Assembly: GCA_902493145.1 (NCBI GenBank)
Contig: CABUOA010000001.1
Span: 1 to 64,000, forward strand
Length of the DNA: 64,000 nucleotides
Origin: an uncultured Collinsella sp.
Lineage (GTDB): Bacteria; Actinomycetota; Coriobacteriia; Coriobacteriales; Coriobacteriaceae
Direction: 5' to 3'
Every line of letters begins with the position of its first letter. Positions within the stretch are counted from its first letter, which is position 1. Positions 50,539 through 57,783 of the stretch are shown here, one piece after another. The notes under the pieces are model-generated. The model was not told the DNA's origin. It did no database searches and saw only the letters and a list, made by a program, of their open reading frames with translations. Both the position numbers and the translations under genes were made by a program.

Positions 50539-51372
50539 ATGGAAAACGAGAACATTACCGCCGTCGCCGAGGGCAAGCCCTCCGGCTACAAGGTCACCAA
50601 GAAGGACCTGCGCAACGCGAACTGGCGCTGGCTCATGAGCGTGTGCACCTTCAACTACCAGACCCAGCAGGGCGCCTCAGTCGCCTACGCCCTCTCGCCG
50701 GTCCTGAGGAAGATCTACACGAACGACGAGGACTATAAGCAAGCGCTCAACAACCACTTCCGCTACTACAACACCCAGCCTTGGCTCGCCGCCATCATCC
50801 TTGGCGCCTGCGTGGCCATGGAGGAGCGCGACGGCCTAGCGGCGGCGGACGCCGTCCAAGACCTGAAGATCGGCACCATGGGACCGCTCGCCGGCGTCGG
50901 CGACTCCCTGCTCATGACCATGATCCCGACCATCATGGGCTCCATCGCCGCCTACATGGCCATCGAGGGCAACCCCGTGGGAGCCGGCATCTGGTTCGCG
51001 CTCATCCTGGCCATCTTCTGGGTCCGCATGCACGCCCTCGAGTTCGGCTACAAGCAGGGCGTGAAGCTCGTCACCGACTTCAGCGAGAAGCTTCCCAACC
51101 TCACTGCCGCCGCCTCCGTGCTCGGCCTCACCGTGGTCGGCTGCCTCATCGCCTCGGTCATCGGCGTCACCTGCCCGATTAGCTTCAGCTTCGGCGACGT
51201 CGCGATGGAGATTCAGCCGCTGCTCGACAAGATCCTGCCTGCCATGATCCCCGCCGCCATCACGGGAAGCGCGTATTACCTTCTTACCAAGAAGAACGCG
51301 AGCATGACGGCCCTCATCCTCGTGGTGATCGTCCTCGTGATGGTCGCCTCCGCCGCCGGCATCCTCGCCTAG
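50539..51372 (+). CDS. PTS mannose family EIID
   Basis: 277 aa; FNYQTQQGASVAYALSPVL, FYNTQPWLAAIILG-like segment, AMEERDG and MGPLAGVGDSLL are the EIID landmarks. Its start is two bases after the EIIC stop. Confidence 0.92.
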   Translation: MENENITAVAEGKPSGYKVTKKDLRNANWRWLMSVCTFNYQTQQGASVAYALSPVLRKIYTNDEDYKQALNNHFRYYNTQPWLAAIILGACVAMEERDGLAAADAVQDLKIGTMGPLAGVGDSLLMTMIPTIMGSIAAYMAIEGNPVGAGIWFALILAIFWVRMHALEFGYKQGVKLVTDFSEKLPNLTAAASVLGLTVVGCLIASVIGVTCPISFSFGDVAMEIQPLLDKILPAMIPAAITGSAYYLLTKKNASMTALILVVIVLVMVASAAGILA

Positions 51373-51398
51373 CTTCGACCCAAGAGATTGGTGAATCA

Positions 51399-51797
51399 AT
51401 GAGAAAGATAGTTGTGGCGAGCCATTCCCTTCTCGCCCAGGGCTTCAAGGACACCCTCGAGTTCCTTACGGGTAAGGGCGACGCCGTCAACGCCGTGTGC
51501 GCCTACGTGAACGACAACGGCGAGGGGCTCGACGCGGCGGTCGAGGCGGCTCTTTCGGGCACTGACGAGGTCGTCGTCCTCACCGACGCGTACGGCGGCA
51601 GCGTGAACCAGCGCTTTTCCCGCTTCGCCTCCGACCGGATCCACGTGATCGCGGGTGTCAACCTCCCGCTCGCCATGACGGTCGCGCTCGCGCGCCCCGA
51701 CGAGAAACTCGACTTTGACGCCCTCGTCAACGAGGCGCGCCAGCAGATCATCTACGTGAACGGTGCCAGTTCCGCCGAGTGCGACGACGACGAATAG
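51399..51797 (+). CDS. PTS mannose family EIIA
   Basis: 132 aa; phospho-His9 in IVVASHSLLAQGF. The usual SHG is SHS here. AGINLPLA-like segment GVNLPLAMTVAL marks the dimer region. Encoded as a separate protein after EIID, with an acidic tail. Confidence 0.88.
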   Translation: MRKIVVASHSLLAQGFKDTLEFLTGKGDAVNAVCAYVNDNGEGLDAAVEAALSGTDEVVVLTDAYGGSVNQRFSRFASDRIHVIAGVNLPLAMTVALARPDEKLDFDALVNEARQQIIYVNGASSAECDDDE

Positions 51798-51809
51798 AGG
51801 AGGTCGACG

Positions 51810-52934
51810 ATGAGAGAGTTCCTTAAGGACGTGTGGATGCACGGCGGTGAGGAAAGCCGCGCCATCACCCCCGAGAACATCACGGGCGAGAAGGGCCGCG
51901 CCGCCATGTCGGCCAGCCACCTCGGCGTCGGCCGCAAGGGCTCGTGCTGCGTGCCCCTTGAGTCCGGCGAGACCATCACGCTCGCGGACATCGAGGGCCC
52001 CGGCATCATCCGCCACATCTGGATGACCGTCCCCGACAAGACCGCCGCCGGCAGCTTCGTCATGCGTGACCTCGTGCTGCGCTTCTACTGGGACGACGAG
52101 GAGACCCCCTCGGTCGAGTGCCCTGTCGGCGACTTCTTCTGCAACGGCTTCGGTGAGCGCGCCATCGTCAACTCGATGCCCATCTGCGTGAACCCGACGG
52201 GCGGCATGAACTGCTACTTCGAGATGCCCTTCAGGAAGCACGCCAAGGTCACGCTTACGAGCGAGCACCCCGGGTTCATTAAGTACATCTTCTACACGTT
52301 CAACTACGCGCTCACCGACGTGCCGGACGACGCCATGTACTTCCACGCCCGCTTTAACCGCGAGCGCAGCACCCGCAGGGGCGTCGACTACACCGTGCTC
52401 GACGGCGTGCGCGGCAAGGGCTACTACGTCGGCACCTACATGGCCCTGTGCGCCCTGGAGCGATATTGGTGGGGCGAGGGCGAGATGAAGTTCTTCCTCG
52501 ACGGCGACGAGGAGTTCCCCACGGTCACCTCGACGGGAGCCGAGGACTACTTCGGCGGTGCCTGGGCCTTCCTCGACAGGCCGCCCCACGCGCTGCCCGA
52601 GGCGCAGTGCTTCAACACGCTGTTCGCCGGCTACCCGTACCGCTCGACGCGCGACGCCACGCGCGACCGCTTCAGCGCGGGCAAGGCGAACCCGAATCCG
52701 ATGCTCGCGACTAACGACGACGCGCTGCCCAGGCACGGCCTCTACAGGTGGCACCTTCCCGACCCGATCTCGTTCAAGGAGGACCTGCGCGTGACGTTCC
52801 AGGACCTCGGCAACGACGACATCAAGCTCTACGAGCGCGAGGACGACATCTCCACCGTCGCCTACTGGTACCAAAGCGAGCCGCACGCCGTGCTCGCCCC
52901 GTTTGCCGCAAGGCAGGACCGCGTGCCCAGGTAG
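51810..52934 (+). CDS. GH172 family (DUF2961) glycosidase
   Basis: 374 aa, intracellular, no signal peptide. The double jelly-roll DUF2961 pattern is seen: GPGIIRHIWMT near 62, VGDFFCNGFGE near 108, SMPICVNPTGGMNCYFEMPF near 125 and TSTGAEDYFGG near 236. Characterised members act on difructose dianhydride I, inulobiose-type fructosides or arabinofuranosides. It follows a complete PTS and precedes a fructokinase-like gene, so a fructose-containing disaccharide is the favoured substrate, perhaps after phosphorylation. GAGGAGG lies 5 nt before the ATG. Confidence 0.85.
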   Translation: MREFLKDVWMHGGEESRAITPENITGEKGRAAMSASHLGVGRKGSCCVPLESGETITLADIEGPGIIRHIWMTVPDKTAAGSFVMRDLVLRFYWDDEETPSVECPVGDFFCNGFGERAIVNSMPICVNPTGGMNCYFEMPFRKHAKVTLTSEHPGFIKYIFYTFNYALTDVPDDAMYFHARFNRERSTRRGVDYTVLDGVRGKGYYVGTYMALCALERYWWGEGEMKFFLDGDEEFPTVTSTGAEDYFGGAWAFLDRPPHALPEAQCFNTLFAGYPYRSTRDATRDRFSAGKANPNPMLATNDDALPRHGLYRWHLPDPISFKEDLRVTFQDLGNDDIKLYEREDDISTVAYWYQSEPHAVLAPFAARQDRVPR

Positions 52935-52961
52935 GGTCGCCTCGAAACAAGCCAACGTTAT

Positions 52962-52999
52962 GGGCGCCCGCGGTTGACCATGACTGCGGGCGTCCCTTT
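52962..52999 (+). terminator. hairpin between GH172 and ROK genes
   Basis: GGGCGCCCGC..GT pairs with AC.GCGGGCGTCCC (52962-52974, 52983-52996), followed by TTTG. Weak T run; may limit read-through into the kinase gene. Confidence 0.5.
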
Positions 53000-53013
53000 G
53001 TAAGGAGGATCAC

Positions 53014-53898
53014 ATGAGCGAAAAGCAAATGAGGCTCGGCGCCCTCGAAGCCGGCGGGACCAAGATGGTCTGTGCCGTGGTGTCCGGCGACGGCGAGGTC
53101 CTCGACCGTATGGAGACCCCGACGCTTACGCCCGCCAAGACCGTCCCGCAGATGATCGAGTGGTTCACCGCCCGCGATGTGGACGCGTTGGGCATCGGCG
53201 CCTTCGGCCCGACCTGCGTCGACCCCAACGACGAGCGCTACGGCTCCATCCTCCAGACGCCCAAGCTCGCGTGGCGAGGCCATGGTCTTCGCGCCGCGTT
53301 CGCCGACGCCCTCGGGATTCCGGTGGCCTACGACACGGACGTGAACGTTGCCTGCCTCGGCGAAGTGGTCTTCGGCTGCTGCAAGGGGCTCGAGGACGCC
53401 GTCTACGTGACCATCGGCACCGGCGTGGGCGCGGGCGTCATGTGCGCGGGCAGACTCCTTCACGGCATGCTGCACCCCGAGGCCGGTCACATGCTGGTAA
53501 GGACCCGTCCCACCGAGGAGGGACGCTGCGTCTGCCCGAGCCACGCGAGCTGTCTCGAGGGGCTCGCCTCCGGCCCCGCCATCGCCGCGCGCTGGGGAAA
53601 GCCCGCGGCCGAGCTCGCGGACAACGATGAGGTGTGGGCGCTCGAGGGGGATTATCTGGGGCAGATGTGTGCGAACCTCGTGCTCATGTACTCGCCTCGC
53701 CGCATCGTCCTCGGCGGCGGCGTGATGCACCAGGAGCAGCTCTACGGCATCGTCCGCAAGAAGACCCTCGAATATCTGGGTGGCTACATCCAGACCGCCG
53801 AGCTTAAGGACATGGAGAGCTACATCTGCGCCCCGGGCTGCGGCGGCGACCAAGGAATCCTCGGCGCGGCCGAGCTGGCAAGAAGGGCGCTCGCGTAA
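53014..53898 (+). CDS. ROK family sugar kinase, fructokinase-like
   Basis: 294 aa. LGALEAGGTKMVCAVV (ATP loop), GIGAFGP, VAYDTDVNVACLGE (catalytic Asp) and TIGTGVGAG are typical. HPEAGHM with a Cys-rich CVCPSHASCLEGLASGPA segment is the zinc-site pattern of ScrK-type fructokinases. It would phosphorylate the free hexose released by the GH172 enzyme. AAGGAGG precedes the ATG. Glucokinase activity cannot be excluded. Confidence 0.88.
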   Translation: MSEKQMRLGALEAGGTKMVCAVVSGDGEVLDRMETPTLTPAKTVPQMIEWFTARDVDALGIGAFGPTCVDPNDERYGSILQTPKLAWRGHGLRAAFADALGIPVAYDTDVNVACLGEVVFGCCKGLEDAVYVTIGTGVGAGVMCAGRLLHGMLHPEAGHMLVRTRPTEEGRCVCPSHASCLEGLASGPAIAARWGKPAAELADNDEVWALEGDYLGQMCANLVLMYSPRRIVLGGGVMHQEQLYGIVRKKTLEYLGGYIQTAELKDMESYICAPGCGGDQGILGAAELARRALA

Positions 53899-53930
53899 CT
53901 TGCGCTCTCTCCGCCATACAACGCGTTAAG

Positions 53931-53980
53931 AAAAGACGAGCGCTTCTTGCCAATTGAGCGGCAAGAAGTGCTCGTCTTTT
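53931..53980. terminator. strong bidirectional-type terminator of the PTS/GH172 locus
   Basis: 21-bp arms 53931-53951 and 53960-53980, one mismatch, beginning with AAAAGACGAGC and ending in CTTTT. Confidence 0.9.
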
Positions 53981-54017
53981 GCATTTGTTTTTGGGGCAGG
54001 ACGCCCCGCCTCCGCTA

Positions 54018-54235
54018 GAGTCCCTGGACCGCCACACCCACGAGGTTCGGACCGGTGTGGACAAGAAGCGCGGGGCTGATGTCGGAGCGGACGACCTCCA
54101 CCGCGTTGGCCACGCGCTCGCACAGGGCCTGCTCCATGCGGTCGTAGAGGTCGGCGTGGGCCGAGGTGCGGCTCGCGGCAAAGCGCACCTCGGGGTGCTT
54201 CTCGACGATGGCGGCGATGAGCTTGACCTCGGTGC
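54018..54235 (-). pseudogene. DegV family protein, C-terminal fragment
   Basis: About 70 residues on the minus strand with KLIAAIVEKHPEVRFAASR and the ending ISPALLVHTGPNLVGVAV, like the C-terminal subdomain of DegV fatty-acid-binding proteins (GPVIGTHTGPG type). The first 200 residues are missing. Its upstream end is joined to the beginning of an IS200/IS605 transposase in another frame. Confidence 0.5.
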
Positions 54236-54292
54236 GATGCGGTACTTGCACAGCCATTTCGTGAACGCGAGGCTGTTGGCTTTCTGGGCCAC
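54233..54292 (-). pseudogene. IS200/IS605 TnpA, N-terminal 20 residues
   Basis: After GGGGGAGG and a GTG start at 54292 the minus strand reads AQKANSLAFTKWLCKYRIA, matching the beginning of Y1 (IS200-type) transposases (TKWLCKYHIVF). The rest is absent. Confidence 0.65.
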
Positions 54293-54474
54293 AGCAATCA
54301 CCTCCCCCTAGTATGATGACCTGAACAATCCTCATGCTAGGGGGAAGGTTTTTGTCGCGTAGCGGAAATTGGCCTCCACCCGCTGAGCGGGTGGCTTTCT
54401 ATGCCGCGCGTGCCGCGCGGCACGGACTAAAGTCCATGAATAAAAACGAGGAAGGCCACTTCCGGCCTCCCTCG
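54233..54474. mobile_element. IS200/IS605 left-end remnant with hairpins
   Basis: Beside the tnpA start lie CCCCCTAG / CTAGGGGG (54304-54311, 54337-54344), CCACCCGCT / AGCGGGTGG (54376-54384, 54386-54394), GCCGCGCG / CGCGCGGC (54403-54410, 54414-54421) and GGACTAAAGTCC (54424-54435). Hairpins near the ends and before tnpA are usual in IS200/IS605 elements. Confidence 0.55.
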
Positions 54475-54495
54475 CAAAGGGTCTCTGATTACTCC

Positions 54496-54524
54496 CACTC
54501 ATTGGGGACAGACTTAAATGAGTG
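54496..54524 (+). repeat. GGGGACAG-loop hairpin
   Basis: CACTCATT (54496-54503) and AATGAGTG (54517-54524), loop GGGGACAGACTTA. Confidence 0.75.
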
Positions 54525-54548
54525 CTCTTGAAATGCCGGCGCCTGGGG

Positions 54549-54612
54549 ACGTTCTTTTTCTGTCTGCAGTTTGGAACGTTCCTTTTCTGTCGGCAGTTTG
54601 GGACGGTCCTTA
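54549..54612 (+). repeat. 27-bp tandem repeat, two full copies and a part
   Basis: Copies at 54549-54575 and 54576-54602 begin ACGTTC and share TTTTCTGTC and GCAGTTTGG, differing at three positions; a third start ACGGTCCTTA follows. Directly downstream an open frame of about 19 residues ends at 54672 with no known homology. From 54673 to 54871 nothing is recognised except a hairpin CACAGAC/GTCTGTG near 54812. Confidence 0.7.
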
Positions 54613-54883
54613 GAGCTGCAGCGCGCCATGAGTGACGAGGCGAAGCGGATCATCCTGTCTTTTGAGTTCTAAGCATAAGCCCCTGTCTCTGAGCAATGAC
54701 CAGTGCGCATTTGTGCGTATTTGCGTGCGTGGGATTGCGTGAATATGCGTATAGAAGCGACGTTTACGGGGCAAAAATGACCGTTTAGCGGTGAGATACG
54801 CAAAAAAGCGCACAGACGCGCGTGTCTGTGCGAATATAGAGCTGTCCGAAATGCAAGACGTTCTATGACACAGGAGGCACATG

Positions 54884-55963
54884 ATGGCAGATTCCAAGCA
54901 GGCTCCACTCGACGCCGCGGCAGCCGCCAAAGCAGCATTCGCTTCGGTCCAGGACAAGCCGTTCCCCGAGGACATTTTTACGGCTCCTGAGCTCCGTTGG
55001 GCTGTGATCGGTTGCGGCGTTATTGCCAACCAGATGGCCCAATCTCTCGCTCTTGCCGGCCGCAAGCTTGCGGGCGTCGCCAACCGTACGCTGTCCAAGG
55101 CTCAGGCTTTTGCTGAGCAGTATGGCATCGAGAAGGTCTATGAATCGGTTGAGGACCTCTACGCCGATCCTGGCATCGACGCCGTCTACATCACTACCCC
55201 GCACAACACTCATATCACCTATCTGCGCGCTGCCCTGGCAGCCGGCAAGCACGTGCTCTGCGAGAAAGCCATTACCCTCAATTCCGCTGAGCTCGACGAG
55301 GCGCGTGCCATCGCCGACGAGCACAACGTCGTCCTCATGGACGCCACCACGGTGCTTCATATGCCCTTGTATCAAGAGCTGCGCCGTCGCATGGATGCCG
55401 GTGAGTTCGGCCGCATGAACCTCGCCCAGCTCAACTTTGGTAGCTACAAGGAGTACGGCGATCTGACCAATCGCTTCTACAACCGCAACCTTGCTGGCGG
55501 TGCCATGCTCGACATTGGCGTGTATGCCCTGTCCGTCATGCGTCTCTTTATGGCAAGCCAGCCCATTGAGGTCGTTTCGTTGGGCAACACCTGTGAGACC
55601 GGTGTTGACGTTGCGGGCGGCATCGTCTGCCGTAATGCCGAGCAGCAGCTGGGTGTTGTGAGCCTCACGCTCCACTCCAAGCAACCCAAGCGCTCGATTA
55701 TTAGCTTCGATAAGTGCTATATCGAGGTCAACGAGTATCCGCGCGCCGATCACGCGACCATCGTGTGGACTGCGGACGGCCACCGCGAGGAGGTCCACGC
55801 CGGCACCGAGGCTTACGCCCTTTGCTATGAGATGGCCGATCTTGAGAAGGCCGTTGCCGGCGACGACTCTAAGCGTGAGCTGCTGGATTATGCTTCTGAT
55901 GTTATGGAGCTGATGACCAAGCTACGCGCCGACTGGGGAGTCGTGTACCCCGAGGAGGAGTAA
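54884..55963 (+). CDS. Gfo/Idh/MocA family oxidoreductase
   Basis: NAD(P)-dependent sugar or inositol-type dehydrogenase, 359 aa. The Rossmann loop is VIGCGVIANQMAQSL (about 43), then ITTPHNTHITYLRAAL and GKHVLCEKAITLN; the usual EKP is EKA. The C-terminal domain has AGGAMLDIGVYALSVMR. About 40 extra residues precede the first strand. ATG 54884 gives better spacing to AGGAGG than ATG 54881. It forms an operon with the DeoR regulator 3 bp downstream. Substrate unknown. Confidence 0.88.
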   Translation: MADSKQAPLDAAAAAKAAFASVQDKPFPEDIFTAPELRWAVIGCGVIANQMAQSLALAGRKLAGVANRTLSKAQAFAEQYGIEKVYESVEDLYADPGIDAVYITTPHNTHITYLRAALAAGKHVLCEKAITLNSAELDEARAIADEHNVVLMDATTVLHMPLYQELRRRMDAGEFGRMNLAQLNFGSYKEYGDLTNRFYNRNLAGGAMLDIGVYALSVMRLFMASQPIEVVSLGNTCETGVDVAGGIVCRNAEQQLGVVSLTLHSKQPKRSIISFDKCYIEVNEYPRADHATIVWTADGHREEVHAGTEAYALCYEMADLEKAVAGDDSKRELLDYASDVMELMTKLRADWGVVYPEEE

Positions 55964-55966
55964 GCG

Positions 55967-56713
55967 ATGCTAGCGGAAGATAGGCTCAACGCGATCGTGT
56001 CGATGGTTCAGCAGACCGGCTCGGTTACCGTGCCGGAGCTTGCCGAAGCCCTGGGCGTGACGGCGTCTACCATTCGGCGCGACCTGCAGACGCTCAATCG
56101 CGCACACCGTATCGCCAAGGTGCACGGTGGGGCGACGAGCCTTGAGCGCGCGCACGTGACGCGCGACCTAACGCTTAATGAGCGCAGCGATCTCCATAAC
56201 GACGACAAGGAACGTATCTGCGCCCGTGCGGCGGCACTTGTGGAGCCCGAGAGCTTTGTATACATCGACTCGGGTTCGACGACGCTCAGGCTCATCGAGC
56301 ATCTTCCACACCTTGAAGATGTCACCTATGTGACCGATTCCGTGCTCCATGCTCAACGCCTTGCTTTGCGCGGCATGCGTACCGTGGTGCTGGGTGGCGA
56401 GCTCAAACCCGAGACCGAGGCGCTCGTTGGCCCCGATGCCTTGGCAACCTTAGACCGCTACAACTTCAACTGTGGCTTTTGGGGCTCTAACGGCATTGCC
56501 GCCGAGCAGGGCTTCACGGCGCCCGATATCGAGGAGGCGCAAGTAAAGCGTATCTCGATGCGCCATACGGCCAAGCGCTTCGTAATCTCGGACGCCAGTA
56601 AATTTGGCATGGTGGCGCCCGTCAAGTTCGCGGACTTCCGTGACGCAACGATTATTACCGCAGGCGATGTCCCTGCCAAGTACCGGGCAATGGACAACGT
56701 CATCACGGTCTAG
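55967..56713 (+). CDS. DeoR/GlpR family transcriptional regulator
   Basis: 248 aa. N-terminal helix-turn-helix VTVPELAEALGVTASTIRRDLQTL with KVHGGA, then a DeoRC sugar-phosphate sensor domain (IDSGSTTLRLIEHL, VLGGELKPETEALVGP, ISDASKFG). Probably controls the oxidoreductase gene before it in response to a phosphorylated sugar. GAGGAGGAG lies just before the ATG. Confidence 0.92.
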   Translation: MLAEDRLNAIVSMVQQTGSVTVPELAEALGVTASTIRRDLQTLNRAHRIAKVHGGATSLERAHVTRDLTLNERSDLHNDDKERICARAAALVEPESFVYIDSGSTTLRLIEHLPHLEDVTYVTDSVLHAQRLALRGMRTVVLGGELKPETEALVGPDALATLDRYNFNCGFWGSNGIAAEQGFTAPDIEEAQVKRISMRHTAKRFVISDASKFGMVAPVKFADFRDATIITAGDVPAKYRAMDNVITV

Positions 56714-56730
56714 CGACGGGAAGGCCAAAA

Positions 56731-56763
56731 CCACCACAAAGGGGACAGGCACCTTTGTGGTGG
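56731..56763 (+). repeat. GGGGACAG-loop hairpin, left of the array
   Basis: CCACCACAAAGG (56731-56742) and CCTTTGTGGTGG (56752-56763) are perfect arms around GGACAGGCA. Its partner is 57072-57110 in opposite orientation with nearly the same stem. Confidence 0.85.
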
Positions 56764-56823
56764 GTCAATGGAAAAGCGGCAACGACCATCCCGGGCGCTG
56801 CCGCTTTTGTTGTCTACCGGTTT

Positions 56824-57041
56824 ATCTAAATCTGTAACAACCAGACCGTTAAAAGCAGGCTAGGTGTTACAGATCGAGATACTTACGAACCGCGCCGTCC
56901 CTTTGTCTCAATCTGTAACATCTGGGACTGATTTTGCCGAGTTACTGTTACAGATTGAGATTATTCCCTTGAGGGGATTCGAATGTCTCGATCTGTAACA
57001 GATAGACCGCAAAATGGGCTTTAGCTGTTACAGATCGAGAT
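56824..57041. repeat. array of three hairpin repeats, period 80-81 bp
   Basis: Units 56824-56880, 56905-56961 and 56985-57041. Each has ATCTGTAACA (56830, 56911, 56991) and TGTTACAGAT (56865, 56946, 57026) as arms, extended by TCTC and GAGA, with a loop of exactly 25 nt. Loops 1 and 3 share AGACCG and an A run; loop 2 fits better when reversed (CGGCAAAAT). Spacers are 24 and 23 bp. The array fills the gap between convergent genes. Confidence 0.85.
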
Positions 57042-57071
57042 GTTTGGGAATCCGGCAGAGCCATCGCGGCA

Positions 57072-57110
57072 AAACCACCACAAAGGTGCCTGTCCCCATT
57101 GTGGTGGTTT
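57072..57110 (-). repeat. GGGGACAG-loop hairpin, right of the array, overlapping the rluA stop
   Basis: AAACCACCACAA (57072-57083) and TTGTGGTGGTTT (57099-57110); read on the minus strand the loop carries GGGGACAGGCACC as in the left copy. The rluA-type stop codon occupies 57109-57111. Confidence 0.85.
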
Positions 57111-57768
57111 AGGGCTCCCAGGGGCAGGGGGCTTCGATGTGGATGTGCTCGCCGGTTACGGGATGCGTGAAGGACACGCTGTGGGCGTGGAGCATCAGGC
57201 CGCAGGGACGCGGCGTTCCGTACAGGTCATCGCCCACCAGGGGATGGCGCTCGCTGGCCAGATGTACGCGGATCTGGTGCTTGCGGCCGGTGAGCAACTC
57301 GACATCAATATACGAGCGCGTGGGCAGGCCACGGCGGCTCTTAAGACGTTTGAGCACCTTCACGCGCGTTTGAGACGGCTTGCCGCTGGCGCCGACGCGC
57401 ATCTTGCGGCTGTCGTGACGGTCGCGGGCGATGGGCTTGTCGATGAGCTTTTCGTTCCAGTCGATCTTGCCCTCGGCGAGCGCCAGGTAGTGCTTTTCGA
57501 ACGCGTGGTCGATGATCATCTGGTCAAAGGCGGGCTGCGTCTGCTTGTCGAGTGAGAACAGCACCACGCCGGTGGTGTCACGGTCCAAGCGGTTGAGCGG
57601 CTGCATGTCGGTCGCGGCAAAGCCGTCGCCCATCGCCAGCAGCAGGTCGCTGGCGTAGTCGGTGAGCGTGCGCTCGCCGGTGCCGTCGCCGTGGACGATC
57701 ATGCCGGCGGGCTTGTCGATGGCCATGAGCCAGGCGTCGCAATAGAGGACTTGAGGTTCTTCGTTCAC
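57109..57768 (-). CDS. RluA family 23S rRNA/tRNA pseudouridine synthase
   Basis: 219 aa. Catalytic Asp in PLNRLDRDTTGVVL, with LLTGRKHQIRVHLA and HPLVGDDLYG. There is no N-terminal S4 domain, so it is the short RluA/RluC-catalytic type; the target uridine is unknown. It lies 15 bp after the U32 peptidase gene, and both are linked to rRNA modification. Confidence 0.9.
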   Translation of the reverse strand: MNEEPQVLYCDAWLMAIDKPAGMIVHGDGTGERTLTDYASDLLLAMGDGFAATDMQPLNRLDRDTTGVVLFSLDKQTQPAFDQMIIDHAFEKHYLALAEGKIDWNEKLIDKPIARDRHDSRKMRVGASGKPSQTRVKVLKRLKSRRGLPTRSYIDVELLTGRKHQIRVHLASERHPLVGDDLYGTPRPCGLMLHAHSVSFTHPVTGEHIHIEAPCPWEP

Positions 57769-57783
57769 GTGTAAGCCTTTCGG

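Noticed and set aside
53979..54311. 110-codon plus-strand frame opposite the DegV fragment
   Set aside because: The minus strand gives recognisable DegV and TnpA pieces; the plus frame is its shadow.
56824..57041. CRISPR array
   Set aside because: Repeats are 57-bp hairpins with conserved loops, only three units, spacers are not clearly distinct acquired sequences, and no cas gene is near. The order fits a mosaic hairpin repeat.
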